From positions 1-38,962 of the forward strand of contig JAJZNV010000020.1 in assembly GCA_021852265.1 (NCBI GenBank): a stretch of DNA of 38,962 bases. The letters run 5' to 3'. The position numbers were made by a program, and so were the translations under genes. The notes under the pieces were generated by a model. It was given only the letters and a program-made list of their open reading frames with translations. It had not been told where the DNA came from and searched no databases. Source of the stretch: Nanobdellota archaeon. GTDB lineage: Archaea; Nanobdellota; Nanobdellia; Parvarchaeales; Parvarchaeaceae. This document shows positions 29,316-38,191 of the stretch, one piece after another; positions within the stretch are counted from its first letter, which is position 1, and the number at the start of each line of letters is the position of its first letter.

Positions 29316-29828
29316 TTACTTTGCCACTCTCGCTTCCTTGATTTGCCTAAGTGCGTCTTCTCTACCTTTAAACCCATTGAATTTCATGAACTTACCTTTT
29401 TCAAGCTCTTTGTATCTCTCGAAGAAGTGTTTTAGCTTATCTTTAAAGTATTGCGGCAGATCGTTTACATCTTTCAGTGCAACTGACGTAGGATCCACTT
29501 TATCGATAGGCACCGCTATGATTTTATTATCCTCGCCTTCTTCATCACTCATTTCCGCAACACCCACAGCACGACACTTGACGACTATGCCTGGCGAGAT
29601 TGACGCGGAAGACATTACCAAAACGTCAAGTGGATCTCCATCTTTTCCTTCGGTATCCATTACGAAACCGTAATTTGTTGGGTACACCATAGATGTAAAT
29701 AGGACTCTGTCCAGTACTACCCCGTCCAAATCCTCTTTGTATTCGTATTTGCAATTACTGCCTGCCGGTATCTCTATAAATGCATAAAACGTATCCGGAA
29801 AATCCTTTGTCTGTACAGTCAAATCCAT
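29316..29828 (-). CDS. ppa: inorganic pyrophosphatase, family I
   Basis: FIEIPAGSNCKYEY, YPTNYGFV, DGDPLDVLVM. Confidence 0.97.
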   Translation of the reverse strand: MDLTVQTKDFPDTFYAFIEIPAGSNCKYEYKEDLDGVVLDRVLFTSMVYPTNYGFVMDTEGKDGDPLDVLVMSSASISPGIVVKCRAVGVAEMSDEEGEDNKIIAVPIDKVDPTSVALKDVNDLPQYFKDKLKHFFERYKELEKGKFMKFNGFKGREDALRQIKEARVAK

Positions 29829-29909
29829 ATTCTATGAATCAGCTTTTTGTATTTAAAAGTTTCTTTGACGCTAAAATAACTTTATTATAAAATAAGTCCA
29901 TAAAAGCAT

Positions 29910-29972
29910 ATGCAAATAATCTGTGCTGATTGTGGATGCGCCCCAGAAGAGTGTAGAAAAAGCAATAAGTGA
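29910..29972 (+). CDS. possible 20-aa cysteine-rich microprotein
   Basis: MQIICADCGCAPEECRKSNK*; TATA-like tttattataa about 27-29 nt upstream of ATG. Confidence 0.3.
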   Translation: MQIICADCGCAPEECRKSNK

Positions 29973-30027
29973 TATAGTTAGCCTACAAACCGCGTTATAA
30001 AATGTTAATAAAATTAGGAAGAGTTAA

Positions 30028-30207
30028 ATGGACATGGTAGACGTAATTATAGAGTCCACAGAAAACGGCCCGAACTTGGTGGTTGTGGGTGGTGAAGTAA
30101 AATATGCACTGTGCAGATGCGGTCATTCAAACAACAAGCCATTCTGTGACGGCACACACCGTAAGGTCAATTTCAAGGCGGACAAAAAGGAAGTTAAGGT
30201 AATCTAG
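30028..30207 (+). CDS. CDGSH iron-sulfur domain protein (59 aa, absent from the ORF track)
   Basis: MDMVDVIIESTENGPNLVVVGGEVKYALCRCGHSNNKPFCDGTHRKVNFKADKKEVKVI*; CDGSH ligands C-x-C...C-D-G-T-H. Confidence 0.93.
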   Translation: MDMVDVIIESTENGPNLVVVGGEVKYALCRCGHSNNKPFCDGTHRKVNFKADKKEVKVI

Positions 30208-30281
30208 CAAGTTAGCTGCCTTTACAGCATTTTAATGTCCAGGCATATAACTAAATATTCTCATGAAGAGATAAATTCTCT

Positions 30282-31385
30282 TTATATATGTAGGAGGTTG
30301 ACCGAACTGAGCATGCCTACAATAATCTCGATTGTAATCAAGGCGATTATTATCCATTCAAGGAATGCGTTTGTTTCTTCTGATATTATGTCTGCTATGA
30401 AACCCCTTATTTTTTCGAGTATTTCCAGATTGTCTATCAGTGAATTATACCAGTCTTTCAGCTTGAAGGCATCCTCGCATAGCGCATAAAGTCTAGCTAG
30501 GTACCATTCACCGAATCCGAAAGCTATGTTGGTGACGTTGTTGACCATGTCCTTTGTTTCTTCGTAGAACTGCCCAATGTCCGAATTAAGTTTTATGAGG
30601 TTAGATCTTGCCCTAAATATCCTAAGCATCGAAGACAGTCTCCTTGAGAATCTTTCGTTTACCGTGTTTATCATGCGAGTTACCTCATTGTAGTACGCCC
30701 TAAACTCGAGCAACTGTACATTGGCAATCTCTGCAGTTATAAGTTCGTGTTCGTATTTCTTGCTCTTGCCGATGAACATCATGGCATCCCAGTCCACTAT
30801 GACGACTTCGTTCTTGTAATAAGACAGCATTCTTCTGAGCGTGCTCTGCACGTAACTATCCGACAGTTGGTGGTAATTATCCTCGTCCAATATTATTCCC
30901 GCTATTGCCTTCTTGTTTTGTTTCAAAAATGTATCGGAATCGTCGTTTATAAAATAGACTCGGTAGTTCTCCGTCATCACTCTCAATGATACCTTCATTT
31001 GTTTGGATATCGCCTTCTCCGTCTTGGCCTTCGTATTTGATATTATGTCCTTTATCTGCGCTTCGACGCCTTTATCGAACGTCAGCTGTTCAAGCATCTT
31101 CATTGTAAAATTGCTGAACGGTATCCTTAGCCTAACGGAGAACGCCCCTATCCCATAGATAGCTACCTGGACCTTTGATTTAAGCACATTTTCACCGAGC
31201 TTTATCTCGGATTCTTTCAGATTGAACGTGTACGGCACGTTGAAAGTCGCTATTTCCTCCGGTATGGACTTTTCGTGTTCGTATGTAGAAAAATCCTCGC
31301 TGTTCTTGAAAATATTCTTTACTTTGTCATTGTCCAGTGGGGCGGTAAGGTCATACAAAAATAGATATACAATTTCGCCATCCAT
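30282..31385 (-). CDS. membrane-anchored protein, possibly RMD1/DUF155-like
   Basis: Central alpha/beta domain, helical region, C-terminal LEWIIIALITIEIIVGM TM; resembles DUF155 layout. Confidence 0.5.
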   Translation of the reverse strand: MDGEIVYLFLYDLTAPLDNDKVKNIFKNSEDFSTYEHEKSIPEEIATFNVPYTFNLKESEIKLGENVLKSKVQVAIYGIGAFSVRLRIPFSNFTMKMLEQLTFDKGVEAQIKDIISNTKAKTEKAISKQMKVSLRVMTENYRVYFINDDSDTFLKQNKKAIAGIILDEDNYHQLSDSYVQSTLRRMLSYYKNEVVIVDWDAMMFIGKSKKYEHELITAEIANVQLLEFRAYYNEVTRMINTVNERFSRRLSSMLRIFRARSNLIKLNSDIGQFYEETKDMVNNVTNIAFGFGEWYLARLYALCEDAFKLKDWYNSLIDNLEILEKIRGFIADIISEETNAFLEWIIIALITIEIIVGMLSSVNLLHI

Positions 31386-31758
31386 AATAAAATGTCATCA
31401 AAAACGTGCTTACAAACATTATAGCTTTTGTGGGATTATATACCTTTTTAACCGTGAGAATCTACAGGAATAGTCTGTCGTTATAATATCTATGGGTATT
31501 CTAGTCATAGAATCGCTATTTATATATCCGTACCTGTCTTCCAAATGATGGAAAAGTTATATCATACAACAATGCTTTGATATAAAACTTGTGCACTTAA
31601 AAGAACTCCATATCTTATGCATTCCGGGCCATGAAGACGCAGCGGCAAGAGCCTTCTAACACGGAAAAAATATAGTATATCGTGCGCAAAGGCTCGCACA
31701 AATAAAAAGAACATTTGGCTCTACTGAGGCTACACATTATCACCATTGTTCGCTGTGA

Positions 31759-31836
31759 TTATACAAGTACGACAAGAACTCGCGGAGCGATCTAAACGCC
31801 AAGGGTTACTTAAGAGATAATCTAATACAGCAATAG
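31759..31836 (+). pseudogene. decayed C-terminal fragment of a/eIF1A
   Basis: LYKYDKNSRSDLNAKGYLRDNLIQQ* versus intact LYKYDKNAWGDLRAKGYLKEDLIQQ* (38192..38488): 18 of 25 identical; TGA directly upstream in frame. Confidence 0.85.
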
Positions 31837-31838
31837 TA

Positions 31839-31946
31839 CTAACGTATGGTTTCTGATATATTACCTATGCCGGATAATACATCAAGCCAGTAGTTATTGC
31901 CAAACGTGTATGCAACAACTGCTGATGAATTAAAGTCTACCTTAAA
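31839..31946 (-). pseudogene. decayed C-terminal fragment of the secreted protein encoded at 37694..38188
   Basis: FYFKVDFNSSAVVAYTFGNNYWLDVLSGIGNISETIR* versus intact LDLQIVFNSSSTTVYTFGNNYWTRTLTNPYTNISETTH*. Confidence 0.85.
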
Positions 31947-32072
31947 ATAGAAAAATTTACATCGTCGCCAACAATCGTCTATTAAGTAAAAAATACGTGG
32001 ACAGAAAGAAGATGCTACTCGAATTATTAAATAAATACCGATAGAATATAGAAAACCAAGCTTTCAAAAATT

Positions 32073-32228
32073 ATGAATATTTGCGACCGCGGGGCCAAGA
32101 GCTCTAAGAATAAAAGAGCCTATCTAGAAGCTGCGAAATGCCGTGTATGTGGCCTAAAAATGGATAAAAATAACCGGGACATCCTTAGCAATTTAAAACT
32201 CGTATTGCACAAATTAAACAGCTATTGA
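32073..32228 (+). pseudogene. short Cys-containing ORF, possible zinc-finger/TnpB-like C-terminal relic
   Basis: MNICDRGAKSSKNKRAYLEAAKCRVCGLKMDKNNRDILSNLKLVLHKLNSY*. Confidence 0.25.
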
Positions 32229-32779
32229 TAACCTAGGAATTCATCTAACGCCATACAAACCATGTGGATTATCGCAATGTGGACTTCCTGAATTATTGGT
32301 GTAAAGCTTGAAGCCACCCGTATCGTTTTCTTTGCACTATTTTTTAATTTTCCTCCATCCTTACCGGTTAAGGCAAGAGTGTACGCATGCCGTTCATTTG
32401 CGACATCTATCGCCCTTATAACGTTTAATGAATTACCAGAGGTGCTTATCCCAACCACAAAATCTTTCTCGGTTACGATACCACTGACCTGCCTTGAGAA
32501 GATTTCTTCATAGGAATAATCATTTCCTATGGCAGTTATAGCGGATGTATTTGTTGTCAGCGCAATTGCGGGCAGTGGTCTCCGTTCGATTAAGAAATGC
32601 CCAGATAACTCTGCAACAAAGTGTTGCGCATCCGCAGCCGAGCCGCCATTACCAAATGCGATAAGTTTTCCACCGTGTCTAATTGAATCCGCTAGCGATT
32701 TCGCGATTGCGGATATCTCCTCGGCGTCTATCTTTTCGCGTGCGTCAATGCCTTCTCTGATGTATGCTTTCATGTCCAT
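32222..32779 (-). CDS. gmhA: SIS-domain phosphoheptose isomerase (GmhA-like)
   Basis: FGNGGSAADAQHFVAELSGHF, TTNTSAITAIGNDYSYEEIFSRQV, GISTSGNSLNVIRA. Confidence 0.92.
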   Translation of the reverse strand: MDMKAYIREGIDAREKIDAEEISAIAKSLADSIRHGGKLIAFGNGGSAADAQHFVAELSGHFLIERRPLPAIALTTNTSAITAIGNDYSYEEIFSRQVSGIVTEKDFVVGISTSGNSLNVIRAIDVANERHAYTLALTGKDGGKLKNSAKKTIRVASSFTPIIQEVHIAIIHMVCMALDEFLGYQ

Positions 32780-32892
32780 ATAAGTATTAACACGATTTGG
32801 GTTATAAGCCTGGCTAAAAACGCCTAAAACAAGGGTTATAATCTGCTAAAACCTTAACCAATTATATTAATCATTCCATTGTATAACACATT

Positions 32893-33597
32893 ATGTTTAA
32901 ACGAAAGTTCCTGAAGCTAAAACTTGAACAAATGCTAAAGAATGCGGAAGAATATACTAAGGCTAAAGTCACTGCAGCTAAGTATTTACCGTACCTAAAA
33001 TTTGATGATAGGACCTGTCGAATCAAAAATCTGCGTAATAATGTTGGAGAAGCGTACCGCCAATCCCAGAGAATAAATATAGATTCTAACCATTTAGAGA
33101 ATCATGAGCAATATGATGTACTTGATACGATTATACACGAAAATGTGCACCTCTTAGAAAATCTGTTTATGGTGCGGGATGTAATGATGCATGGTAACAA
33201 AGAACACTCGATGGCATGGCAGGTTATGGCCAATGATTTTGATATTTCTTTGCCAAGTTTGACTTACTACTGCCAGTCATGTGAAGGCTGGAGACCAAGG
33301 TATTACAATGACAATATTAGCTACGAAAGTTGTTCAAGATGCGGACGGATGATCCAAACGCAAAATGTATGCTTTATAAACCTGGACCACTATTTGTCGG
33401 ATAAAAGCTGCGAAATAGTTAAAAATGTCCTTAACTCTACCATCGAAAAATCTGATGAGCTACTTGTAAAGTATGAGAATAAGATTTTATTTATATTTAA
33501 AAGAAAATTTTTTACAGTTAATGCGGAAATCGACAATGGCGTTGGAAAACTAACTTTTACTGAGTTAACTCCCGATGTATTAAATGAATTTCGTTAA
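32893..33597 (+). CDS. SprT-like zinc metalloprotease with zinc ribbon
   Basis: HENVHLLE (HExxH), downstream EHSMAWQVMA, CQSC...CSRC. Confidence 0.75.
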   Translation: MFKRKFLKLKLEQMLKNAEEYTKAKVTAAKYLPYLKFDDRTCRIKNLRNNVGEAYRQSQRINIDSNHLENHEQYDVLDTIIHENVHLLENLFMVRDVMMHGNKEHSMAWQVMANDFDISLPSLTYYCQSCEGWRPRYYNDNISYESCSRCGRMIQTQNVCFINLDHYLSDKSCEIVKNVLNSTIEKSDELLVKYENKILFIFKRKFFTVNAEIDNGVGKLTFTELTPDVLNEFR

Positions 33598-33726
33598 CTA
33601 GTAGAGATCCACTGCTGGCCACCTGTTAATCACCAATAGATAAAAAACGTTATTTTTGGCAATATAAAAACTTGGATGTTAAGACGTAGAGACAACACTT
33701 AAATCCGTTACCTCGCATTAAGTTTT

Positions 33727-34878
33727 ATGTATCGTAATATACCCAGTCAGTTTTACCACTTCGCTCTTTCTAAAACCAACAAAAAATCGCAATCTGCTCT
33801 AGAATATATGATGACCTACGGCTGGGCCATATTGATCATAGTCATAGTGGCAGCAGGACTATACTCCCTAGGGATCTTCAATCCATCATCATCGGCAGGT
33901 ACGACAATAACCGGATTTAGTGGGTTAGGAACCCCACAGTCCCTCTGTATGCAGGACGGAGGCTTAAGATTACAGCTTGGAAATAGCCAGGGATACACAA
34001 TAAACATAACAAGGATAAACATTACCTCAAATGGAATAACCAATTCAATAACCCCAAATCAGCTAATCTCTCCACAGGGAACCTATATCTTCTATATCCC
34101 AAACGTCTGTGGAACGTCTTCAGGATCAAGGTATTCATTCACATCAACGATTACCTATACCGAGCCAGGACAGGCATTCGGCGGACCTTACTCCTCGAGC
34201 GGGACTGCATCTGGAACAGTTTCTTCGACGGTTTTGCCTAGCTATGTCACGTATTTTAATGGAATAAATGCCAATTTTCATTCTTATACATCGCAAGTGT
34301 CCTCAAAAATAACTTTTACTTTTTGGGAGTTTTTCCCCTCTCAACCTGCATTCCCGACCGTTCTGTTTTTGAATTTTACAAACAGTGGGTGGAATGGTCC
34401 AAATACATTAGATTCGTATCTGTGGGGTGCAGGCGGGGGACAACCAGTTGTAAACCTTGTATTGTATGCTGAAAATTCTTCTGATAAGGGAATTGCAAAT
34501 GGCAATTTCGGCACGCAAGTGGGGGGGTGGCATTTTATTAGTTTCGAAGCCACAGATACATGGATAGCTTTTTTCATAGATAATGTTATGGGTTACAATC
34601 AGAGTACATCCTCTCCTGTTAATGTCGGTCCCGTTTCACTTCAAGTCGGTTCAAGTGGCTGGGCTAAAATTTATTTGTATAATTTGCAGATTTACAATTC
34701 AATCCTTTCAACAACCCAACTTGATGCGTTTTATTCTGCAGGACTTGGTGTGATATCTACAGACAGCGGGCTCTCAAGTGAATGGCCTCTTAATGGCACT
34801 GCAAAGGATTTTAGTGGAAATGGAAATAACGGCATTGCATCCAATGTAGTTTACACTAGCAATTATCCCGCGCCATAG
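33727..34878 (+). CDS. class III signal peptide pilin-like protein with C-terminal LamG-like domain
   Basis: KKSQSALEYMMTYGWAILIIVIVAAGLYSLGIF; C-terminal GGWHFISFEA...IYLYNLQIYNSILSTTQLDAFYSAG...DFSGNGNNG. Confidence 0.85.
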   Translation: MYRNIPSQFYHFALSKTNKKSQSALEYMMTYGWAILIIVIVAAGLYSLGIFNPSSSAGTTITGFSGLGTPQSLCMQDGGLRLQLGNSQGYTINITRINITSNGITNSITPNQLISPQGTYIFYIPNVCGTSSGSRYSFTSTITYTEPGQAFGGPYSSSGTASGTVSSTVLPSYVTYFNGINANFHSYTSQVSSKITFTFWEFFPSQPAFPTVLFLNFTNSGWNGPNTLDSYLWGAGGGQPVVNLVLYAENSSDKGIANGNFGTQVGGWHFISFEATDTWIAFFIDNVMGYNQSTSSPVNVGPVSLQVGSSGWAKIYLYNLQIYNSILSTTQLDAFYSAGLGVISTDSGLSSEWPLNGTAKDFSGNGNNGIASNVVYTSNYPAP

Positions 34879-35259
34879 TGCTACTTAGCTAGGGGTGTTT
34901 GCAACCCTATTTAATTATCTTGTACCCCTCCTTGTAGCCTTGGAACTAGACGCAGATGATATAAAAAAGTGCATTATTACTTTCAAATTTTTATTAAAGA
35001 ATCTGTATAATTCACGTCCAAGCTAGTTTTCTAAATCCCACCTATAGAAAAAAGTCTTTGATTAACGTATCCCCCAAAGTCAAAATTTTAGTAAAGTTTA
35101 AGCGCTGGACAGCCAGTAATAACCTACACGACAAAAGTTCTGATCTAAGAATCAAAAAGCTAACCTAACTTTGATCTTTCTATAAGTAATTCGCCGTCAC
35201 TTTGCGATGGACTGGAGTCTTAGAAAGGCATTTAAAGCCAAAGATTCTATGTAATAACG

Positions 35260-35371
35260 ATAGCGTCCATAGGCCGGTGGCAAATCCCGTTCCCATTTCG
35301 AACACGGAAGATAATCGCCGGTGCGTCTTATCAGTATTCTGTAAAAGGGAGAAAGTAAGTTGATGCTATCA
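35260..35371 (+). rRNA. rrf: 5S ribosomal RNA
   Basis: tcccgttcccatttcgaacacggaagataatcgccggtgcg core; terminal helix gatagcgtc/gatgctatc. Confidence 0.92.
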
Positions 35372-35415
35372 CTTTAAGATTTAAATACTCTTATCTCATC
35401 ATTACTTAATTCGAT

Positions 35416-35979
35416 ATGCAAGGTAATAAAGTAACTATAAAGAACCCGAAGGCTGTACCTCAGAAAAGTGCTGCGGTATCAGGTATAGAAAAGAGGATAA
35501 TCCGAATAGCTGATACTGATATAGATGGCAGCAGAAAGATATCTGATGCACTAAGACTGATAAATGGGATAAGTTTTGCGTATGCTAATGCGATTATAAA
35601 GGTCTTGGGCGTGCAAGAAAGCAAAAAATTACAGGATTTGGATGAACAGACAATGGAAAAATTAAGGGACGTAATGCACGATCCACATAAAAATGGCATC
35701 CCAGACTGGATGTATAATTGGCGTAGGGACGAAACAACTGGTGCAGATTCCCATCTGATAGGAAACGATTTAAAATCAAAATCCACCCTGCATATTCAGA
35801 TGATAAAGGCAACGAGATCTTATCGGGGCTACCGACACTCATTCAATTATAAATTAAGGGGCCAGCGGGTCAAGTCTAGGGGCGCAAACTTCAAAGGAAG
35901 AGTTGGAACCTCCTTAGGTGTTACCAAAAAGACTGCTGCACAGCAAGCACAACCAAGTGCGGGTGAATCAAAGAAATAA
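35416..35979 (+). CDS. rps13: 30S ribosomal protein S13
   Basis: IRIADTDIDGSRKISDALRLINGI; HIQMIKATRSYRGYRHSFNYKLRGQRVKSRG. Confidence 0.97.
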   Translation: MQGNKVTIKNPKAVPQKSAAVSGIEKRIIRIADTDIDGSRKISDALRLINGISFAYANAIIKVLGVQESKKLQDLDEQTMEKLRDVMHDPHKNGIPDWMYNWRRDETTGADSHLIGNDLKSKSTLHIQMIKATRSYRGYRHSFNYKLRGQRVKSRGANFKGRVGTSLGVTKKTAAQQAQPSAGESKK

Positions 35980-35985
35980 TAGATT

Positions 35986-36516
35986 ATGGGAACTAGCAAA
36001 AAGCAATCCAAAAAATACAAACCTCCACTGAGGATTTGGGATAAAACTAGAATAAACAGAGATTTAGAGTTAAGATCGAAATATGGCTTCAAGAACAAGA
36101 AAGAGCTATGGAAAGCTGAGTCTGTGCTTAGAAACATAAGAAAACGTGCAAGGGATCTTGTAGGTTTAAAGGCTCTAAATCTTGGGAAGGAAGAAGAAAA
36201 GGAATTTGTACGTAAGTTGCATTCAATGGGCTTAGTAAAAGAGGATGCGACTGTCGATGATGTTTTGGATCTTAAATTAGAGGACATATTGAACAGACGG
36301 TTACAGACTATAATCCTTAAGAAGGCGCTCGCGAGGAGCATAAAGGAGGCTCGACAGATAATAACACATAGGCATATAGAAATTAATGGAAAAGTCGTTG
36401 ACACCCCAAGTTACATTATAAAACGTGATGAAGAAGACAAAATAAACTTTATTGAAAAGTCTCCGCTTGCATCGGCTGAACACCCTGTGAGGGCGGGAAA
36501 CAAGAAAACTGAATAA
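35986..36516 (+). CDS. rps4: 30S ribosomal protein S4
   Basis: ELRSKYGFKNKKELWKAESVLRNIRKRARDL; S4 domain ARSIKEARQIITHRHIEINGKVVDTPSYI. Confidence 0.97.
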   Translation: MGTSKKQSKKYKPPLRIWDKTRINRDLELRSKYGFKNKKELWKAESVLRNIRKRARDLVGLKALNLGKEEEKEFVRKLHSMGLVKEDATVDDVLDLKLEDILNRRLQTIILKKALARSIKEARQIITHRHIEINGKVVDTPSYIIKRDEEDKINFIEKSPLASAEHPVRAGNKKTE

Positions 36517-36518
36517 AT

Positions 36519-36908
36519 ATGGAAAAAGGAAAAACGGGCATTGCGCATGTTTATGCTACATCAAATAACACAATAATTCACATAACCGATTTAAGCAATG
36601 CGCATACATTTGCAATAAAAAGCGGTGGCGCACAAGTGAAGGCGGACAGACTTGGATCTTCCCCTCGAGCCGCTATGGACGCAGCAAAGAAGGTCGCTGA
36701 GGATATATTGGCAAAAGGCATAACTGGCGTACATGTCAAGATAAGGGCCGCTGGCGGTATAAAATCAAAAACTACCGGTGCTGGCGCAAGGCCGTCGGTT
36801 AAGGCACTGGAAAGGGCGGGAATTAAGATACTTAGCATAGAAAACGTAACACCAATACCGCATGACGGCTGCAAAAGAAAGGGGGGCAGAAAAGGAAGGA
36901 GAATGTAA
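36519..36908 (+). CDS. rps11: 30S ribosomal protein S11
   Basis: GIAHVYATSNNTIIHITDLS...IENVTPIPHDGCKRKGGRKGRRM. Confidence 0.98.
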   Translation: MEKGKTGIAHVYATSNNTIIHITDLSNAHTFAIKSGGAQVKADRLGSSPRAAMDAAKKVAEDILAKGITGVHVKIRAAGGIKSKTTGAGARPSVKALERAGIKILSIENVTPIPHDGCKRKGGRKGRRM

Positions 36909-36909
36909 A

Positions 36910-37659
36910 ATGGAAGCACAAAAGATAAAATCGGATGGAAAGGTTACTACATTACTATTAGCTGACTTCAAATTGTCGCTTGTAAATGCACTTAGGAGGG
37001 CCATTATAAACGGGGTATCGACTCTGGCTATGGATGACGTAACAATTTACAAAAATACGAGCCCTATGTATGATGAGATACTTGCATCAAGACTCGGTTT
37101 AATACCATTAAAGACCGATTCTGCTATAAAAAAGAGCAAAAAAGAATTCTTGTTCAAACTTAAAGAAACTGGTCCAAAAACTATACATGCATCCGATTTA
37201 ATTCCAAGCGACAAAGACGTCACACCAGTATACCCTGAAACATTAATAATCAATCTTAAAGAAGGCGAAAGCGTAGAACTAGAGGCAAAAGCAGTATTTG
37301 GAACTGGGCAAGAACACATAAAATTCTCCCCTGCACACGTATTCTATCACTTTTATCCGGTCATAGACATAAAAAAGGGTGCGATAAAGGAAGCAGAGAA
37401 GATTGCGGCACTTTGTCCAATAGATATATTGGAAGGCTCTGGGGATAAATTATCTGTCAAAAAGGGGAAATTACAGGATTGCATACTTTGTAAAGCGTGT
37501 GAAGATTTCGCCGGATCGGATAACATTAAGATTTCATCAGACGCAAAGAGGACCGTGTTTGAAATAGAAACGTGGGGGCAGCTAGAAACTAAGGATATCC
37601 TCGATCAAGCTCTGGAATGCCTGACTGAAGAATTAAACGAAATATCGAAAAAAGTCTAA
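36910..37659 (+). CDS. rpoD: DNA-directed RNA polymerase subunit D
   Basis: SLVNALRRAIINGVSTLAMDDV; CPIDI...CILCKAC Fe-S-type cysteines; ATG at 36910 follows the rps11 stop. Confidence 0.96.
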   Translation: MEAQKIKSDGKVTTLLLADFKLSLVNALRRAIINGVSTLAMDDVTIYKNTSPMYDEILASRLGLIPLKTDSAIKKSKKEFLFKLKETGPKTIHASDLIPSDKDVTPVYPETLIINLKEGESVELEAKAVFGTGQEHIKFSPAHVFYHFYPVIDIKKGAIKEAEKIAALCPIDILEGSGDKLSVKKGKLQDCILCKACEDFAGSDNIKISSDAKRTVFEIETWGQLETKDILDQALECLTEELNEISKKV

Positions 37660-37693
37660 AAAGGCTTTAATTCTCAAAAAACGTACTTATTTG

Positions 37694-38188
37694 ATGAAGG
37701 GAAAACGAGTAATTGCTGATTATCGGTTTGGTCACCTTTCTTCGATAATTTTCCTTGCAATGGTTTTTATACTGATAGCTGCCGTCGCAATATTGGGCAC
37801 ACTATATACTGCAGGCATTCTTAATAGCGGCAACACACAGCAAAATGCATTCTCAATAACAAACGCGCTGTGTAACGGTTCGGGAGTTTTTTTATCGCTA
37901 AAAAACAATCTAAATGAACCCATATACATATCTTCGGCAAAATTGCTCGTAATAAACAAGACTCTTTCTCTTGCAGCAGGAACCGCCTTTAGCTATGCCC
38001 TTCCCGCTGGAAAACAAATAGAATTAAGTTCTGGCGGTTATTCTTGCCCGGCATTCAACAGTTTGCCCCAATTGGATTTACAAATAGTCTTTAATTCCTC
38101 ATCTACTACAGTATATACTTTTGGAAATAATTACTGGACAAGAACATTGACTAATCCATATACAAATATATCAGAAACTACACATTGA
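37694..38188 (+). CDS. secreted/pilin-like membrane-anchored protein
   Basis: N-terminal SIIFLAMVFILIAAVAILGTLYTAGIL anchor; Ser/Thr/Asn-rich ectodomain. Confidence 0.8.
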   Translation: MKGKRVIADYRFGHLSSIIFLAMVFILIAAVAILGTLYTAGILNSGNTQQNAFSITNALCNGSGVFLSLKNNLNEPIYISSAKLLVINKTLSLAAGTAFSYALPAGKQIELSSGGYSCPAFNSLPQLDLQIVFNSSSTTVYTFGNNYWTRTLTNPYTNISETTH

Positions 38189-38191
38189 ATG

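Noticed and set aside
34887-35030. Open frame LGVFATLFNYLVPLLVALELDADDIKKCIITFKFLLKNLYNSRPS* as a gene
   Set aside because: No ATG start and no recognisable family; may be debris but evidence is too thin.
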